In this document: piece after piece, positions 1-6,043 of the stretch
Numbering within the stretch: position 1 is the stretch's first letter
Layout of the letters: the number at the start of each line of letters is the position of its first letter
Origin: Betaproteobacteria bacterium
GTDB taxonomy: Bacteria; Pseudomonadota; Gammaproteobacteria; Burkholderiales; Burkholderiaceae_C
Assembly: GCA_005882155.1 (NCBI GenBank)
Contig: VBCQ01000117.1
Coordinates: 1-6,433 of the forward strand
Length of the DNA: 6,433 nt
Direction of reading: 5' to 3'
The notes under the pieces: model-generated
Database searches by the model: none
Told to the model about the DNA's origin: nothing
What the model saw: the letters and a program-made list of their open reading frames with translations, nothing else
Program-made: the position numbers and the translations under genes

Positions 1-409
1 GTACGAGATCCGGCGCAGCGCCGGCAGCTACTCGGTCTATCAGCAAGGCACCTACGCGCCGAACGACGGCGTGCACCGCTGGATGGGCAGCGTCGCGATG
101 GACCGCAAGGGCAACATCGCGCTCGGCTTCAGCGTCGTCAATGGCGTCGACGTATTCCCCGGCATCCGCTACACCGGTCGGCTCGCCGGCGATCCGCTCG
201 GCCAGATGACGCTCGGCGAAGGCGTCGTGATCAACGGCAGCGGCGTGCAAACGACGACCAACTCGCGCTGGGGCGACTACACCTCGCTGAACGTCGACCC
301 GACCGACGACTGCACCTTCTGGTACGTCAACGAGTACTACGCGGTCACCGGCCTCGCGCCGTGGCGCACGCGGATCGCGAGCTTCGGGTTGCCGGGTTGC
401 GCTCCGTAG
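1..409 (+). CDS. C-terminal part of a large secreted/surface protein (5' truncated)
   Basis: The reading frame is open from the first full codon at position 2 and stops at TAG 407-409, giving 135 visible residues; the true start lies left of the window. The fragment is rich in Gly, Thr, Tyr and Trp with alternating beta-like segments (for example MDRKGNIALGFSV, and RWGDYTSLNVDPTDDCTFWY followed by VNEYY). It has two cysteines, one after DD and one three residues from the end, which could form a disulfide. From memory, this WGDY/DDCTFWYVNEYY ending occurs at the C-terminus of long exported proteins with repeated beta-propeller or Ig-like domains in proteobacteria and other environmental bacteria. 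No catalytic motif is visible in this piece, so no enzyme function is assigned. The next gene begins 97 bp downstream on the same strand. Confidence 0.8.
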   Translation, partial: YEIRRSAGSYSVYQQGTYAPNDGVHRWMGSVAMDRKGNIALGFSVVNGVDVFPGIRYTGRLAGDPLGQMTLGEGVVINGSGVQTTTNSRWGDYTSLNVDPTDDCTFWYVNEYYAVTGLAPWRTRIASFGLPGCAP

Positions 410-506
410 CGCGAGACACGGCGCGCGGTCGAGCGCATGGGCTTACAGTGGCAGCCGAAATGCTGCCCGCCATGCCGCTGCCCAAACCGCAAATCAAACG
501 CCACCC

Positions 507-1628
507 ATGAAGACATTCGGTGCCAAGCCCGCGGGTGCGCGGCTCGAGCGCATGAAGGCTTCGTCGCTGTGGGGCGGCGAGGCGTTTCGCAATGTTCATC
601 CGGTGCCGCCCGGCCTGCGCGACTTGAGCGCACCGCGCCCGACCGTCGGCGAGTTCTTGTGCGGCGGCGAGCGCCGCGTGCCGCGCGGCCCGCTGCCCTC
701 GCTGAACCCGCTCGACGCATGGCGCCGGGCGCCGGGCAGCGGCCTGCGCGCCACCTGGCTTGGCCACTCGACGGTGCTGATCGAGATCGATGGCCTGCGC
801 GTGCTGACCGACCCGGTGTGGGGCCCGCGCGCGTCGCCGTCACGCCTGGCCGGGCCAAAGCGCTTTCAGCCGGTGCCGATCGCATTGCGCGCGCTGCCGC
901 CGATCGACCTCGTGCTCGTCTCGCACGATCACTACGACCATCTCGACTATCCGACGATCCGCGAGCTCGCCCGCCACGATGTGCCCTTTGTCACCTCGCT
1001 CGGCGTCGGCGCGCACCTCGAAGCCTGGGGCGTGGCGCCGGAGCGCATCACCGAGCTCGACTGGTGGGAGTCGCACACGCTGCGCGACGCCGAGCTCACG
1101 GTGACCGCCGCGCCGTCGCAGCATTTCTCCGGCCGCGGCCTGAAGGACCGCAACGCCACGCTGTGGTCGTCGCTTGCGATCCGCACGCCGCGCCACGCGG
1201 TCTTCTTCAGCGGCGACACCGGCCTCACGACCGAATACGCGACGATCCGCGAACGGCTCGGCCCGTTTGATTTGGTGATGCTCGAGGTCGGCGCTTTTCA
1301 TCCGTCATGGGGCGACATCCACCTTGGGCCGGCCAACGCACTGGAAGCCTGGTCGCTGCTCGGCGGCGGCGCGTTCCTCCCGGTGCACTGGGGCACCTTC
1401 AGCCTGGCGCTGCACGCGTGGGACGAGCCGGCGGAGACCTTGTTGTCGCTCGGCTCAGCGAAGGGTGTGCAGCTCGTGATGCCGCGCCTCGGCGAAGCGG
1501 TCGAGCCGGCGAACGTCGACAGCGTGACGCCGTGGTGGCGCGGGGTCGATGCGCGCCAGCGTGACGCGGGGCCGGGCGAGGCAGAGCCGATCACGCTGCC
1601 GAAGTCGATGCCTTGGCCGGTGGATTGA
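507..1628 (+). CDS. MBL-fold metallo-hydrolase, NAPE-PLD/UlaG-like
   Basis: This 373-residue protein belongs to the metallo-beta-lactamase superfamily. A family N-terminal segment (about 15-85) leads into the fold at ATWLGHSTVLIEIDGLRVLTDPVWG. The metal ligands are all visible: HDHYDH at 140-145 (H140, H142, D144, H145), H206 in SQHFSGRG, D237 in SGDTG and H294 in PVHWGTF. This pattern and the length match the branch containing mammalian NAPE-hydrolysing phospholipase D and bacterial UlaG-like hydrolases; a phosphodiester or lactone substrate is a family inference. No signal peptide or membrane segment is seen, so it is probably cytoplasmic. The ATG at 507 has no clear Shine-Dalgarno sequence; the ATG at 552 (Met16) is an alternative and would leave the core intact. 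A repeat element follows the stop, and the next gene is convergent. The substrate cannot be read from the sequence. Confidence 0.93.
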   Translation: MKTFGAKPAGARLERMKASSLWGGEAFRNVHPVPPGLRDLSAPRPTVGEFLCGGERRVPRGPLPSLNPLDAWRRAPGSGLRATWLGHSTVLIEIDGLRVLTDPVWGPRASPSRLAGPKRFQPVPIALRALPPIDLVLVSHDHYDHLDYPTIRELARHDVPFVTSLGVGAHLEAWGVAPERITELDWWESHTLRDAELTVTAAPSQHFSGRGLKDRNATLWSSLAIRTPRHAVFFSGDTGLTTEYATIRERLGPFDLVMLEVGAFHPSWGDIHLGPANALEAWSLLGGGAFLPVHWGTFSLALHAWDEPAETLLSLGSAKGVQLVMPRLGEAVEPANVDSVTPWWRGVDARQRDAGPGEAEPITLPKSMPWPVD

Positions 1629-1644
1629 ATCCGGTGTGCGCAGG

Positions 1645-1771
1645 CCCTTCGATACCTCAGGTCCTTCGACAAGCTCAGGATGCTCGGCGCCCTTCGATAC
1701 CTCAGGGCGAACGGAGGCCAAAGCCTTCCGTCAACATCTCAACCAATCCCGTTCGGGCTGAGGTATCGAAG
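1645..1771. repeat. Repetitive extragenic element with CCTTCGA..CTCAGG units and inverted copy
   Basis: CCCTTCGATACCTCAG occurs identically at 1645-1660 and 1690-1705. A variant unit, CCTTCGACAAGCTCAGGA, lies between them at 1663-1680. An inverted copy, CTGAGGTATCGAAG, is at 1758-1771. The second unit and the inverted copy extend to 23-nt arms (1692-1714 and 1749-1771) with two mismatched positions. They enclose an inner hairpin in which ACGGAGGC (1711-1718) pairs with GCCTTCCGT (1723-1731) around a CAAA loop, with one bulge. The element sits between two convergent genes and can fold on either strand, so it could act as a bidirectional transcript end. From memory, this unit is dispersed in intergenic regions of many proteobacterial genomes. 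Confidence 0.85.
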
Positions 1772-1794
1772 CCCCCGCACCGCTTCCTGCCGCA

Positions 1795-2529
1795 TCAACC
1801 GAACACATCCTTGTACGACCCATACGCCGTCAGCAGCACGACCGGCACCAGCACGATCCAGCCGAGGCCGAAGGGGATGGACGCGACGATCGCGGCGACG
1901 ATGTAGATGAGGCCGTAGACGAGGAACGGCACGATGTTTTTCAGGCACGCTGCAAAGCTCGCCTTCAGCGCATCGACCGGCGCGACATTGCGAAAGACCA
2001 CGAGCGCCGGCGCGAACCAGAACGCCATCGCGACGACCAGGCCGAACGCGAGGCAGACCAGCAGCGCAAGCATGCCCGCACCGGCGGCGGCCATCATTCC
2101 GGCAGCGCCGCTGCTATGGCCACCGACCATCATCCCCATCACCGCGCCGAAGCCGAGCGCGACCGCGACAACGCTGATGACGAGCGTCGCGGCCAGCAGC
2201 AGCGCACCGAGCACGATGAGCGGTGTCAGCTTGTCGCCCTTGAAGGCGGTGAAGAGATCGTTGACGTCGAGCGCGCCACCCGCCTCGGCCTTGCGCGCCG
2301 CCGTCATCCAGCTGCCGACGAAGACCGGCATCAGCAGTGACGCGACGAGCCCACCGAGGAACGGGATGACCGAGAGCACGATGAAGATCACCAGCAGGAT
2401 CAGCCCGAGCACGATCCACATGCCGGCGTTCTTCGTGAACAGCGCCCAGGCCTCGCTCCACCAATTGGTGGCGCGGCCCGCGTCCACGCTGCGCGATTCA
2501 ACAACAGTGCCAGTCGTTGCGTCATCCAT
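1795..2529 (-). CDS. BPSS1780-family integral membrane protein
   Basis: The 244-residue protein begins MDDATTGTVV and carries several hydrophobic segments: about 37-55, 57-75, 102-130, 147-176 and 200-236, some long enough to cross twice. Recognisable family features are the early WW-EAW motif (W23, W24), LMPVFVGSW (67-74), the cytoplasm-like stretch KAEAGGALDVNDLFTAFKG, FWFAPALVVF (170-179) followed by DALKASFAACLKN, and the terminal AYGSYKDVFG. These match a betaproteobacterial family known as BPSS1780-type membrane proteins, whose function is unknown. An AGGGAG Shine-Dalgarno sequence lies 6 nt before the ATG at 2529. The frame stays open upstream to 2643, but that extension has no comparable site and would overlap most of the spacer. 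The loop around 135-152 is unusually Gly/Ala/Met rich. It is divergent from the GlcG-like gene. Confidence 0.85.
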   Translation of the reverse strand: MDDATTGTVVESRSVDAGRATNWWSEAWALFTKNAGMWIVLGLILLVIFIVLSVIPFLGGLVASLLMPVFVGSWMTAARKAEAGGALDVNDLFTAFKGDKLTPLIVLGALLLAATLVISVVAVALGFGAVMGMMVGGHSSGAAGMMAAAGAGMLALLVCLAFGLVVAMAFWFAPALVVFRNVAPVDALKASFAACLKNIVPFLVYGLIYIVAAIVASIPFGLGWIVLVPVVLLTAYGSYKDVFG

Positions 2530-2648
2530 CGCTCGCTCCCTGTTGGCGGTTACCCGAACCGATGGATGCGAGTATGACGCGACAAACGCGCAACAGGCGA
2601 TCCCGAGGCACACTTCAGACTGTTGTCGTCGCTTCGAGAACATCCGCC
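2530..2648. promoter_or_regulatory. Divergent intergenic region with a 9-bp inverted repeat over a start codon
   Basis: This 119-bp spacer must hold the promoters for the leftward BPSS1780-type gene and the rightward GlcG-like gene. I could not identify convincing -35/-10 pairs on either strand. An exact 9-bp inverted repeat, CATCCATCG at 2523-2531 and CGATGGATG at 2560-2568, overlaps the left edge. In the leftward transcript its 3' arm contains the ATG at 2529, and the AGGGAG ribosome-binding site falls in the 28-nt loop. It could therefore influence translation, though chance occurrence is not excluded. Confidence 0.4.
2536..2541 (-). promoter_or_regulatory. Ribosome-binding site of the BPSS1780-type gene
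   Basis: AGGGAG on the minus strand lies 6 nt upstream of the ATG at 2529. It decides this start over the in-frame upstream start at 2643. Confidence 0.7.
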
Positions 2649-3071
2649 ATGGCCCTCACCCTCGCCCAAGCCAACCAGATCATCGCCGCCGCGCTCGCGC
2701 GCTCGAACGAGGCCGGCCACAAGCCGATGGCGATCGTCGTGCTCGACGATGGCGGCCACATCAAATCGGCGCAGCGCGAGGACGGCGCCAGCATGTTCCG
2801 CACCGACATTGCGATGGGCAAGGCGTGGGCGTCGATCGCGATGGGCGCCGCGTCGCGCGTGCTGACGCAGCGCGCGAAGGACCTGCCGGCGTTCTTCGGC
2901 GCGCTCGCGTCGACCGGCCAGGGCAAGTTCATTCCGCAAACCGGCGCGGTGCTGATCAAAGACCCGGCCGGCAAGGTCGTCGGTGCGGTCGGTGCAAGCG
3001 GCGGCACCGGCGACGAGGACGAGGCCATTTGCATCGCCGGAGTTGAAGCCGCGGGGCTGCAACCCGGTTGA
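2649..3071 (+). CDS. GlcG/HbpS-like heme-binding-family protein
   Basis: The 140-residue product starts MALTLAQANQIIAAALARS, the usual N-terminal helix of the GlcG/HbpS family. It continues with PMAIVVLDDGGHIKSAQRED (26-45), GKAWASIAMGAAS (57-69), FIPQTGAVLIKDPAGKVVGAVG (94-115) and the signature GASGGTGDEDEAICIAG (115-131). Length and motif order match the complete family. Members include the extracellular heme-binding sensor HbpS of Streptomyces and the GlcG proteins of glycolate loci; most others have no proven role. No signal peptide is visible from this start. The frame is open upstream to 2517, but those residues do not resemble the family, so the ATG at 2649 is chosen although its Shine-Dalgarno (CGAGAAC) is weak. 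It ends 5 bp before the DUF2946-type gene, so the two are probably co-transcribed. Heme binding is a family inference only. Confidence 0.88.
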   Translation: MALTLAQANQIIAAALARSNEAGHKPMAIVVLDDGGHIKSAQREDGASMFRTDIAMGKAWASIAMGAASRVLTQRAKDLPAFFGALASTGQGKFIPQTGAVLIKDPAGKVVGAVGASGGTGDEDEAICIAGVEAAGLQPG

Positions 3072-3076
3072 GCAGC

Positions 3077-3520
3077 ATGTTCGCCGAGTCCACATCGTCG
3101 CGCGTCATGCTGTGGGCCGCCGTGCTCGCGCTGCTGCTCAAGGCCGCGGTGCCGATGTTCGCGGCCGGCGCGGCGCACGTGCGCGGGGTGCCGGTGGCCG
3201 AAGTCTGCCCGGTCTACGGCGTCGCGCTGCCTTCGGCCAACGCAGGTGAGCACGCCGCTCACCACCATCACGCGGGGCATGCGGGTGCCCCCACCGACCC
3301 GAGCGACCACAACCAGCACGACGCTGCCGCGCATGCCGGCGACCATTGCGCGCTGACGGCGCTCGCGACATTCGCGCCGCACGAGGCGTCGCCGCTTCTG
3401 TTTGCAACGCCACGCGCATCGCTGCCGCATCCTCGGCTGCAGTCGACCTTCGATGCGATTGCCGACGCCCATGCCGAATGGGCGGCCCGGCTACAGCACG
3501 CACCGCCGCGTCGCGGCTGA
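3077..3520 (+). CDS. Histidine-rich DUF2946-type protein
   Basis: The 147-residue protein has an N-terminal hydrophobic segment (about 10-31, MLWAAVLALLLKAAVPMF), either an uncleaved anchor or a signal sequence. Next comes a short motif, AEVCPVYGV (41-49), and then a region of ten histidines between 59 and 90, including HHHH at 62-65, ending in DHC at 89-91. The C-terminal HAPPRRG resembles the arginine/proline ending seen in DUF2946 proteins. In that family, as I recall, two cysteine motifs flank the His-rich stretch; here the second reads HCALT, so one expected cysteine appears to be missing. Metal binding, perhaps copper, at the periplasmic face is an inference from composition. A TTG at 3068 overlapping the upstream stop codon is an alternative start; ATG 3077 is preferred. 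It lies between the GlcG-like and barrel genes. Confidence 0.75.
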   Translation: MFAESTSSRVMLWAAVLALLLKAAVPMFAAGAAHVRGVPVAEVCPVYGVALPSANAGEHAAHHHHAGHAGAPTDPSDHNQHDAAAHAGDHCALTALATFAPHEASPLLFATPRASLPHPRLQSTFDAIADAHAEWAARLQHAPPRRG

Positions 3521-3585
3521 AGCCCGCCCGCCCGCGTCGCTGCGGTATGCCCGCGCGACGCGATGGCCCACGCCATTCACCTCTT

Positions 3586-3611
3586 GGCCTGCGCTCGATC
3601 GAGCGCAGGCC
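3586..3611. repeat. Perfect 26-bp palindrome upstream of the outer-membrane protein gene
   Basis: The half-site GGCCTGCGCTCGA (3586-3598) is followed directly by its exact reverse complement (3599-3611), centred on the GATC at 3597-3600. It lies 24 bp before the ATG of the barrel gene and 65 bp after the DUF2946-type stop. No T-run follows on either strand, so an ordinary intrinsic terminator is unlikely. It may be an operator for a dimeric regulator, an mRNA hairpin reducing read-through or protecting transcripts, or a dispersed repeat. A second, looser inverted repeat (CGCGTCGC 3533-3540, GCGACGCG 3555-3562) lies just upstream. Confidence 0.75.
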
Positions 3612-3634
3612 GCAATGCCTTCGCCTCACAGATC

Positions 3635-4603
3635 ATGAGAACCAATCCTTCATTCCGACTTGGCGCCGCGGCGACGCTGCTCGCCACGTCATCTCTCGCA
3701 TCCGCGTCATGCGGCTCGGCGTTCTGCTCGCTGATGACCGACCGCTACGCGCAAGGCACCGGCGAGCCGCATGTCGGCTGGAGCGCCGACCTGCGAATCG
3801 AGTCGGTGAACCAGTCGCGCTTGCGCCAGGGCACGAGCAATATCGACGCGAGCCAGGTCACCGACGAAGAGGCCATCGAGCGGCACACGAAGAACCTCAA
3901 TGTCGTCACGACGCTGACCTACGGCTTCGACAAGGCCTGGTCGCTGTCGCTGCGCATCCCCGTCGTCAAGCGCGACCATGTGCACGACCTCATCGACGCC
4001 ATGACCGGTCAGCCCTCCACGCGCGAGCAGTGGCGCTTCACGAAGCTCGGCGACGTGCAGGTGCTGGCGCGACATCAGAGCCTGTCGGACGACGTGCAGA
4101 CTGCGTGGGCATGGTTCGGCGGGTTGAAGCTGCCGAGCGGATCGATCAACGTCGTCAACGCCGACGGCAGCCGCGCCGAACGCGCGCTGCAGCCCGGCAG
4201 CGGCACGACCGACATCGTGCTCGGATTCGCGCTGCGCCACGCCATCGGGGTCAGCAATGCGCTCATCGGCCAAGCCAGCGTGACGCAAGCACTGAACAAG
4301 CGCGAAGAGTTTCGCCCCGGCACGCGGCTCGAAGCATCGCTGGGCTGGTCACACGCGTTCTCGGAACGTTTCGGCAGCGTGCTGCAGCTGAACCTGCGTC
4401 GCCGCGGCCACGACACCGGCGCGCAAGCCGAACCGCAGAACAGCGGCTCGACGATGCTCGACCTGAGCCCGGGTCTCACCGTCGCCGTCGGGCAGCACTC
4501 GACGCTGTACGGCTATCTGCAGCTGCCGCTGGTCCAGAACGTCACCGGCATTCAGCTCGTGCCGCGCAGCGGCGTTGCGCTGGGATGGACGGCGGACTTC
4601 TGA
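3635..4603 (+). CDS. Putative outer-membrane beta-barrel protein with Cys-x4-Cys N-terminus
   Basis: The 322-residue precursor has a signal peptide: MRTNPSFR, then a hydrophobic core (9-21), then ASA at 22-24 with likely cleavage before S25. The mature N-terminus is SCGSAFCSLMTDRY, with C26 and C31 spaced to form a disulfide or bind metal. The rest is alternating amphipathic strands with turns, including LTYGFDKAWSLSLRIPVVKRDHVHD (94-118), LGDVQVLARHQ (138-148), FGGLKLPSG (161-169) and LQPGSGTTDIVLGFALRH (185-202). The last residue is Phe, as in many BamA-assembled barrels. I recognise this as a family of uncharacterised proteobacterial exported proteins found near DUF2946 genes, but cannot name a substrate; transport or metal handling is inferred. 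The frame extends upstream to 3563, but those 24 residues precede the signal peptide and would span the palindrome. No strong Shine-Dalgarno is seen. It ends 7 bp from the convergent PH-domain gene. Confidence 0.8.
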   Translation: MRTNPSFRLGAAATLLATSSLASASCGSAFCSLMTDRYAQGTGEPHVGWSADLRIESVNQSRLRQGTSNIDASQVTDEEAIERHTKNLNVVTTLTYGFDKAWSLSLRIPVVKRDHVHDLIDAMTGQPSTREQWRFTKLGDVQVLARHQSLSDDVQTAWAWFGGLKLPSGSINVVNADGSRAERALQPGSGTTDIVLGFALRHAIGVSNALIGQASVTQALNKREEFRPGTRLEASLGWSHAFSERFGSVLQLNLRRRGHDTGAQAEPQNSGSTMLDLSPGLTVAVGQHSTLYGYLQLPLVQNVTGIQLVPRSGVALGWTADF

Positions 4604-4610
4604 GTCGCCT

Positions 4611-5096
4611 CTAGACTCGGTCGGAGCCACTGGCCATGTTGATCGCCCGGCGCGCATCGGCCTGAAACCCGACCGGGTCTTGCACGCCGACGATGCGCAA
4701 ATCCTCGCTGCCCATGCCGCGTATCGTCAACGTGCCATAGCCGGTCATCCGCTGCCACACCGTCTGGTCGATGTCGATGCTCTCGACGCGGTTGAGCATC
4801 ACCGTCGAGGTGTGGCGGCTCGCGAGTCCCGACTCCATGATCACGTAGCGATCGGTCAGCTTGATCTTCATCGCGATGCGGCGGATCAGGGCGCTACAGA
4901 ACAGCCAAAAGAATGCGACCGCGCCGATCACCGCAATTGCATAGCCGAGGTTGTCTTGCCGGTAGAGGCCCCAGAGTGCCAATGCTGCGCCACCGAGACC
5001 CAGCGCAATCTTCGGCCATAGCACCCACCATGAGATTCGCGCCTCGCGGACGATGCGCTCGGTGGTCGGTGATTCGCTGATTGATTGTTGGGTCAC
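4611..5096 (-). CDS. PH-domain (bPH2/DUF304-type) membrane protein
   Basis: This 161-residue protein has a hydrophilic start (1-21), two transmembrane segments (about 24-44 and 52-70), then a bacterial PH-like domain (about 77-152). The domain shows the typical series: KLTDRYVIMESGLASRHTST, LNRVESIDIDQTVWQRMTGYGTLTI, RIVGVQDPVGFQADARRAI. YdbS/YdbT-type proteins share this arrangement; their role is poorly defined, with membrane-associated or envelope functions suggested. A single-domain protein of this size is common. The start is GTG at 5096, supported by an ideal AGGAGG 7 nt upstream; the nearby ATG at 5101 is out of frame and meets a stop two codons later. It follows the TPR-like gene by 32 bp on the same strand, so it is probably the second gene of an operon. 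Its GC (about 63% in one sampled line) is closer to the window norm than its partner's. Confidence 0.88.
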   Translation of the reverse strand: MTQQSISESPTTERIVREARISWWVLWPKIALGLGGAALALWGLYRQDNLGYAIAVIGAVAFFWLFCSALIRRIAMKIKLTDRYVIMESGLASRHTSTVMLNRVESIDIDQTVWQRMTGYGTLTIRGMGSEDLRIVGVQDPVGFQADARRAINMASGSDRV

Positions 5097-5103
5097 GGCA
5101 TTG

Positions 5104-5109
5104 CCTCCT
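5104..5109 (-). promoter_or_regulatory. Strong ribosome-binding site fixing the GTG start of the PH-domain gene
   Basis: AGGAGG on the minus strand is 7 nt upstream of the GTG at 5096. It supports a non-ATG start, and lies in the 32-bp gap after the TPR-like gene's TAA stop. Confidence 0.8.
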
Positions 5110-5128
5110 CATCCAGATAATTCGCGAT

Positions 5129-6031
5129 TTACTTTGGCGGCGGTGAAAACGAACCCGGAAACAGCACTTCGAGTTCTTGCTTTGCTGTCTTGCGCTTTTC
5201 CAGCAAAGCCTTGAACCATCGCCTTCGCTCGTCGCCGGAGAAATTCAGCGCTTCGCCGGGCATGCTGTTTCGACGCTGGGCATACCGCTTCGCTGCATCG
5301 ATATTTCCCATCGAAAGCTCCAGAATAGCGAGATTCGCGATGACGTAATGCAGTTCCGGGCTGTCGCTGGCAACGCCGAGGTTGTCTGCTTTCTTGAGTA
5401 TTTCCTCGGCCTGCGCCGCGAGGTTGCCGTCTTTGAATGAATTGACCGTCAGCATCCAGCCTGCATTGTTGTATGCCATTGGCAAATCCATCTTTCCAGG
5501 GAAGGCGCCCAATTTCTTCATCCGATCGAAGTAGTCGAGCCCGGCCTCGAATTGTTCCGTCTCGTTGAGACAATTCATCAGGTTGGCAAAGATCAGGTCG
5601 TCGTCGGGGCGTTGATTTGCAAGATCGCGGTAGAGCTCGATCGCGCTTGCGCAGCCACGGTTGCGCTCGAGATAAATCGCTTTTGCGGCTTGGTCGTAGT
5701 AACCCAGTGACTCGCCAATGTGCGTCTTGATGGATGTCGCGACAAGCTTGTCGACATCGCCGATCTGCTTGAAGCCCAATGCCCCGAGCGCGCCAATCAC
5801 CAATGTACCGACGATCAGGCCAACCTTGATTCGCAAATCCAGTCCGTCGACGGTGTGCCTCACATCGTATAAATCCTTCTCCCGAATTCCGAGAATCTTT
5901 TCGTGCAAGGCGAGCAGGTCTTGCTGCAATTTGAGCAATTTGGCGTTCGCCTCACCGATTTCTTCTTTCGTGGCAACCGCGGGTATTGGCGCGGTGTCGC
6001 CGGGGGGATCGGATGCATTGGTCGCAGACAT
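5129..6031 (-). CDS. Coiled-coil, single-pass membrane protein with TPR-like C-terminal domain
   Basis: I do not recognise a named family. The 300-residue protein has a Ser/Ala/Pro-rich start (1-20), a charged heptad-like helical region (about 22-66, with KLLKLQQDLLALHEKILGIREKDL within it), and one transmembrane segment (about 68-87, rich in Gly, Leu and Ile). A mostly helical C-terminal region (about 105-290) contains TPR-like helix pairs: AIELYRDLANQRPDD, IFANLMNCLNETEQFEAGLDYF, MAYNNAGWMLTV, AEEILKKADNLG, LHYVIANLAILELSMGNIDAAKRYA. It ends in a proline-rich tail, PPPK. Such a layout suits a membrane-anchored protein-protein scaffold; its partner is unknown. The ATG at 6031 is chosen because GAAGGA lies 6 nt upstream; in-frame ATGs at 6061 and 6115 are less well supported. 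Three 60-base lines average about 50% GC against about 72% in the MBL gene, suggesting acquisition or different selection. It is followed by the PH-domain gene and is divergent from the acetyltransferase gene. Confidence 0.82.
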   Translation of the reverse strand: MSATNASDPPGDTAPIPAVATKEEIGEANAKLLKLQQDLLALHEKILGIREKDLYDVRHTVDGLDLRIKVGLIVGTLVIGALGALGFKQIGDVDKLVATSIKTHIGESLGYYDQAAKAIYLERNRGCASAIELYRDLANQRPDDDLIFANLMNCLNETEQFEAGLDYFDRMKKLGAFPGKMDLPMAYNNAGWMLTVNSFKDGNLAAQAEEILKKADNLGVASDSPELHYVIANLAILELSMGNIDAAKRYAQRRNSMPGEALNFSGDERRRWFKALLEKRKTAKQELEVLFPGSFSPPPK

Positions 6032-6037
6032 TGGCGA

Positions 6038-6043
6038 TCCTTC
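6038..6043 (-). promoter_or_regulatory. Ribosome-binding site of the TPR-like gene
   Basis: GAAGGA on the minus strand lies 6 nt before the ATG at 6031. It favours this start over the in-frame ATG at 6061, where the purine-rich sequence is too close to the codon. Confidence 0.6.

Noticed and set aside
450..467. GGCAGC / GCTGCC hairpin after the first gene
   Set aside because: The 6-bp stem has a 6-nt loop and no T-run. It is compatible with a weak terminator, but such stems are frequent by chance in this GC range.
437..1270. Long open frame of 277 residues on the plus strand overlapping the MBL gene
   Set aside because: The product is extremely rich in Arg, Ala and Pro with no domain, as expected from reading high-GC coding DNA out of frame; the overlapping frame has complete MBL metal motifs.
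1549..1910. Short plus-strand frames containing PFDTSG and PSTSSG peptides
   Set aside because: These peptides are translations of the CCTTCGA..CTCAGG repeat units, a common source of false small genes.
1934..3046. 370-residue plus-strand frame opposite the BPSS1780-type gene and across the GlcG-like gene
   Set aside because: It is mostly the antisense of a membrane protein (Ser/Thr/Ala-rich), then an Arg-rich out-of-frame reading of the GlcG-like gene. No coherent family is visible.
3701..3712. Possible lipoprotein signal at ASASC in the barrel precursor
   Set aside because: The residues before C26 are Ser-Ala-Ser with no Leu/Val at -3, so it does not fit a lipobox; cleavage after A24 by signal peptidase I fits better.
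3346..4614. 422-residue plus-strand frame across the DUF2946-type and barrel genes
   Set aside because: Arg/Ala-rich composition typical of a shadow frame; the barrel frame has a signal peptide, strand pattern and terminal Phe.
4602..4618. GAGTC / GACTC inverted repeat at the tail-to-tail junction of the barrel and PH-domain genes
   Set aside because: Only a 5-bp stem with no T-run, overlapping both stop codons; too weak to call a terminator.
5096..5101. ATG at 5101 (minus strand) as start of the PH-domain gene
   Set aside because: It is in another frame and reaches TGA after two codons; the GTG at 5096 has the correct frame and spacing to AGGAGG.
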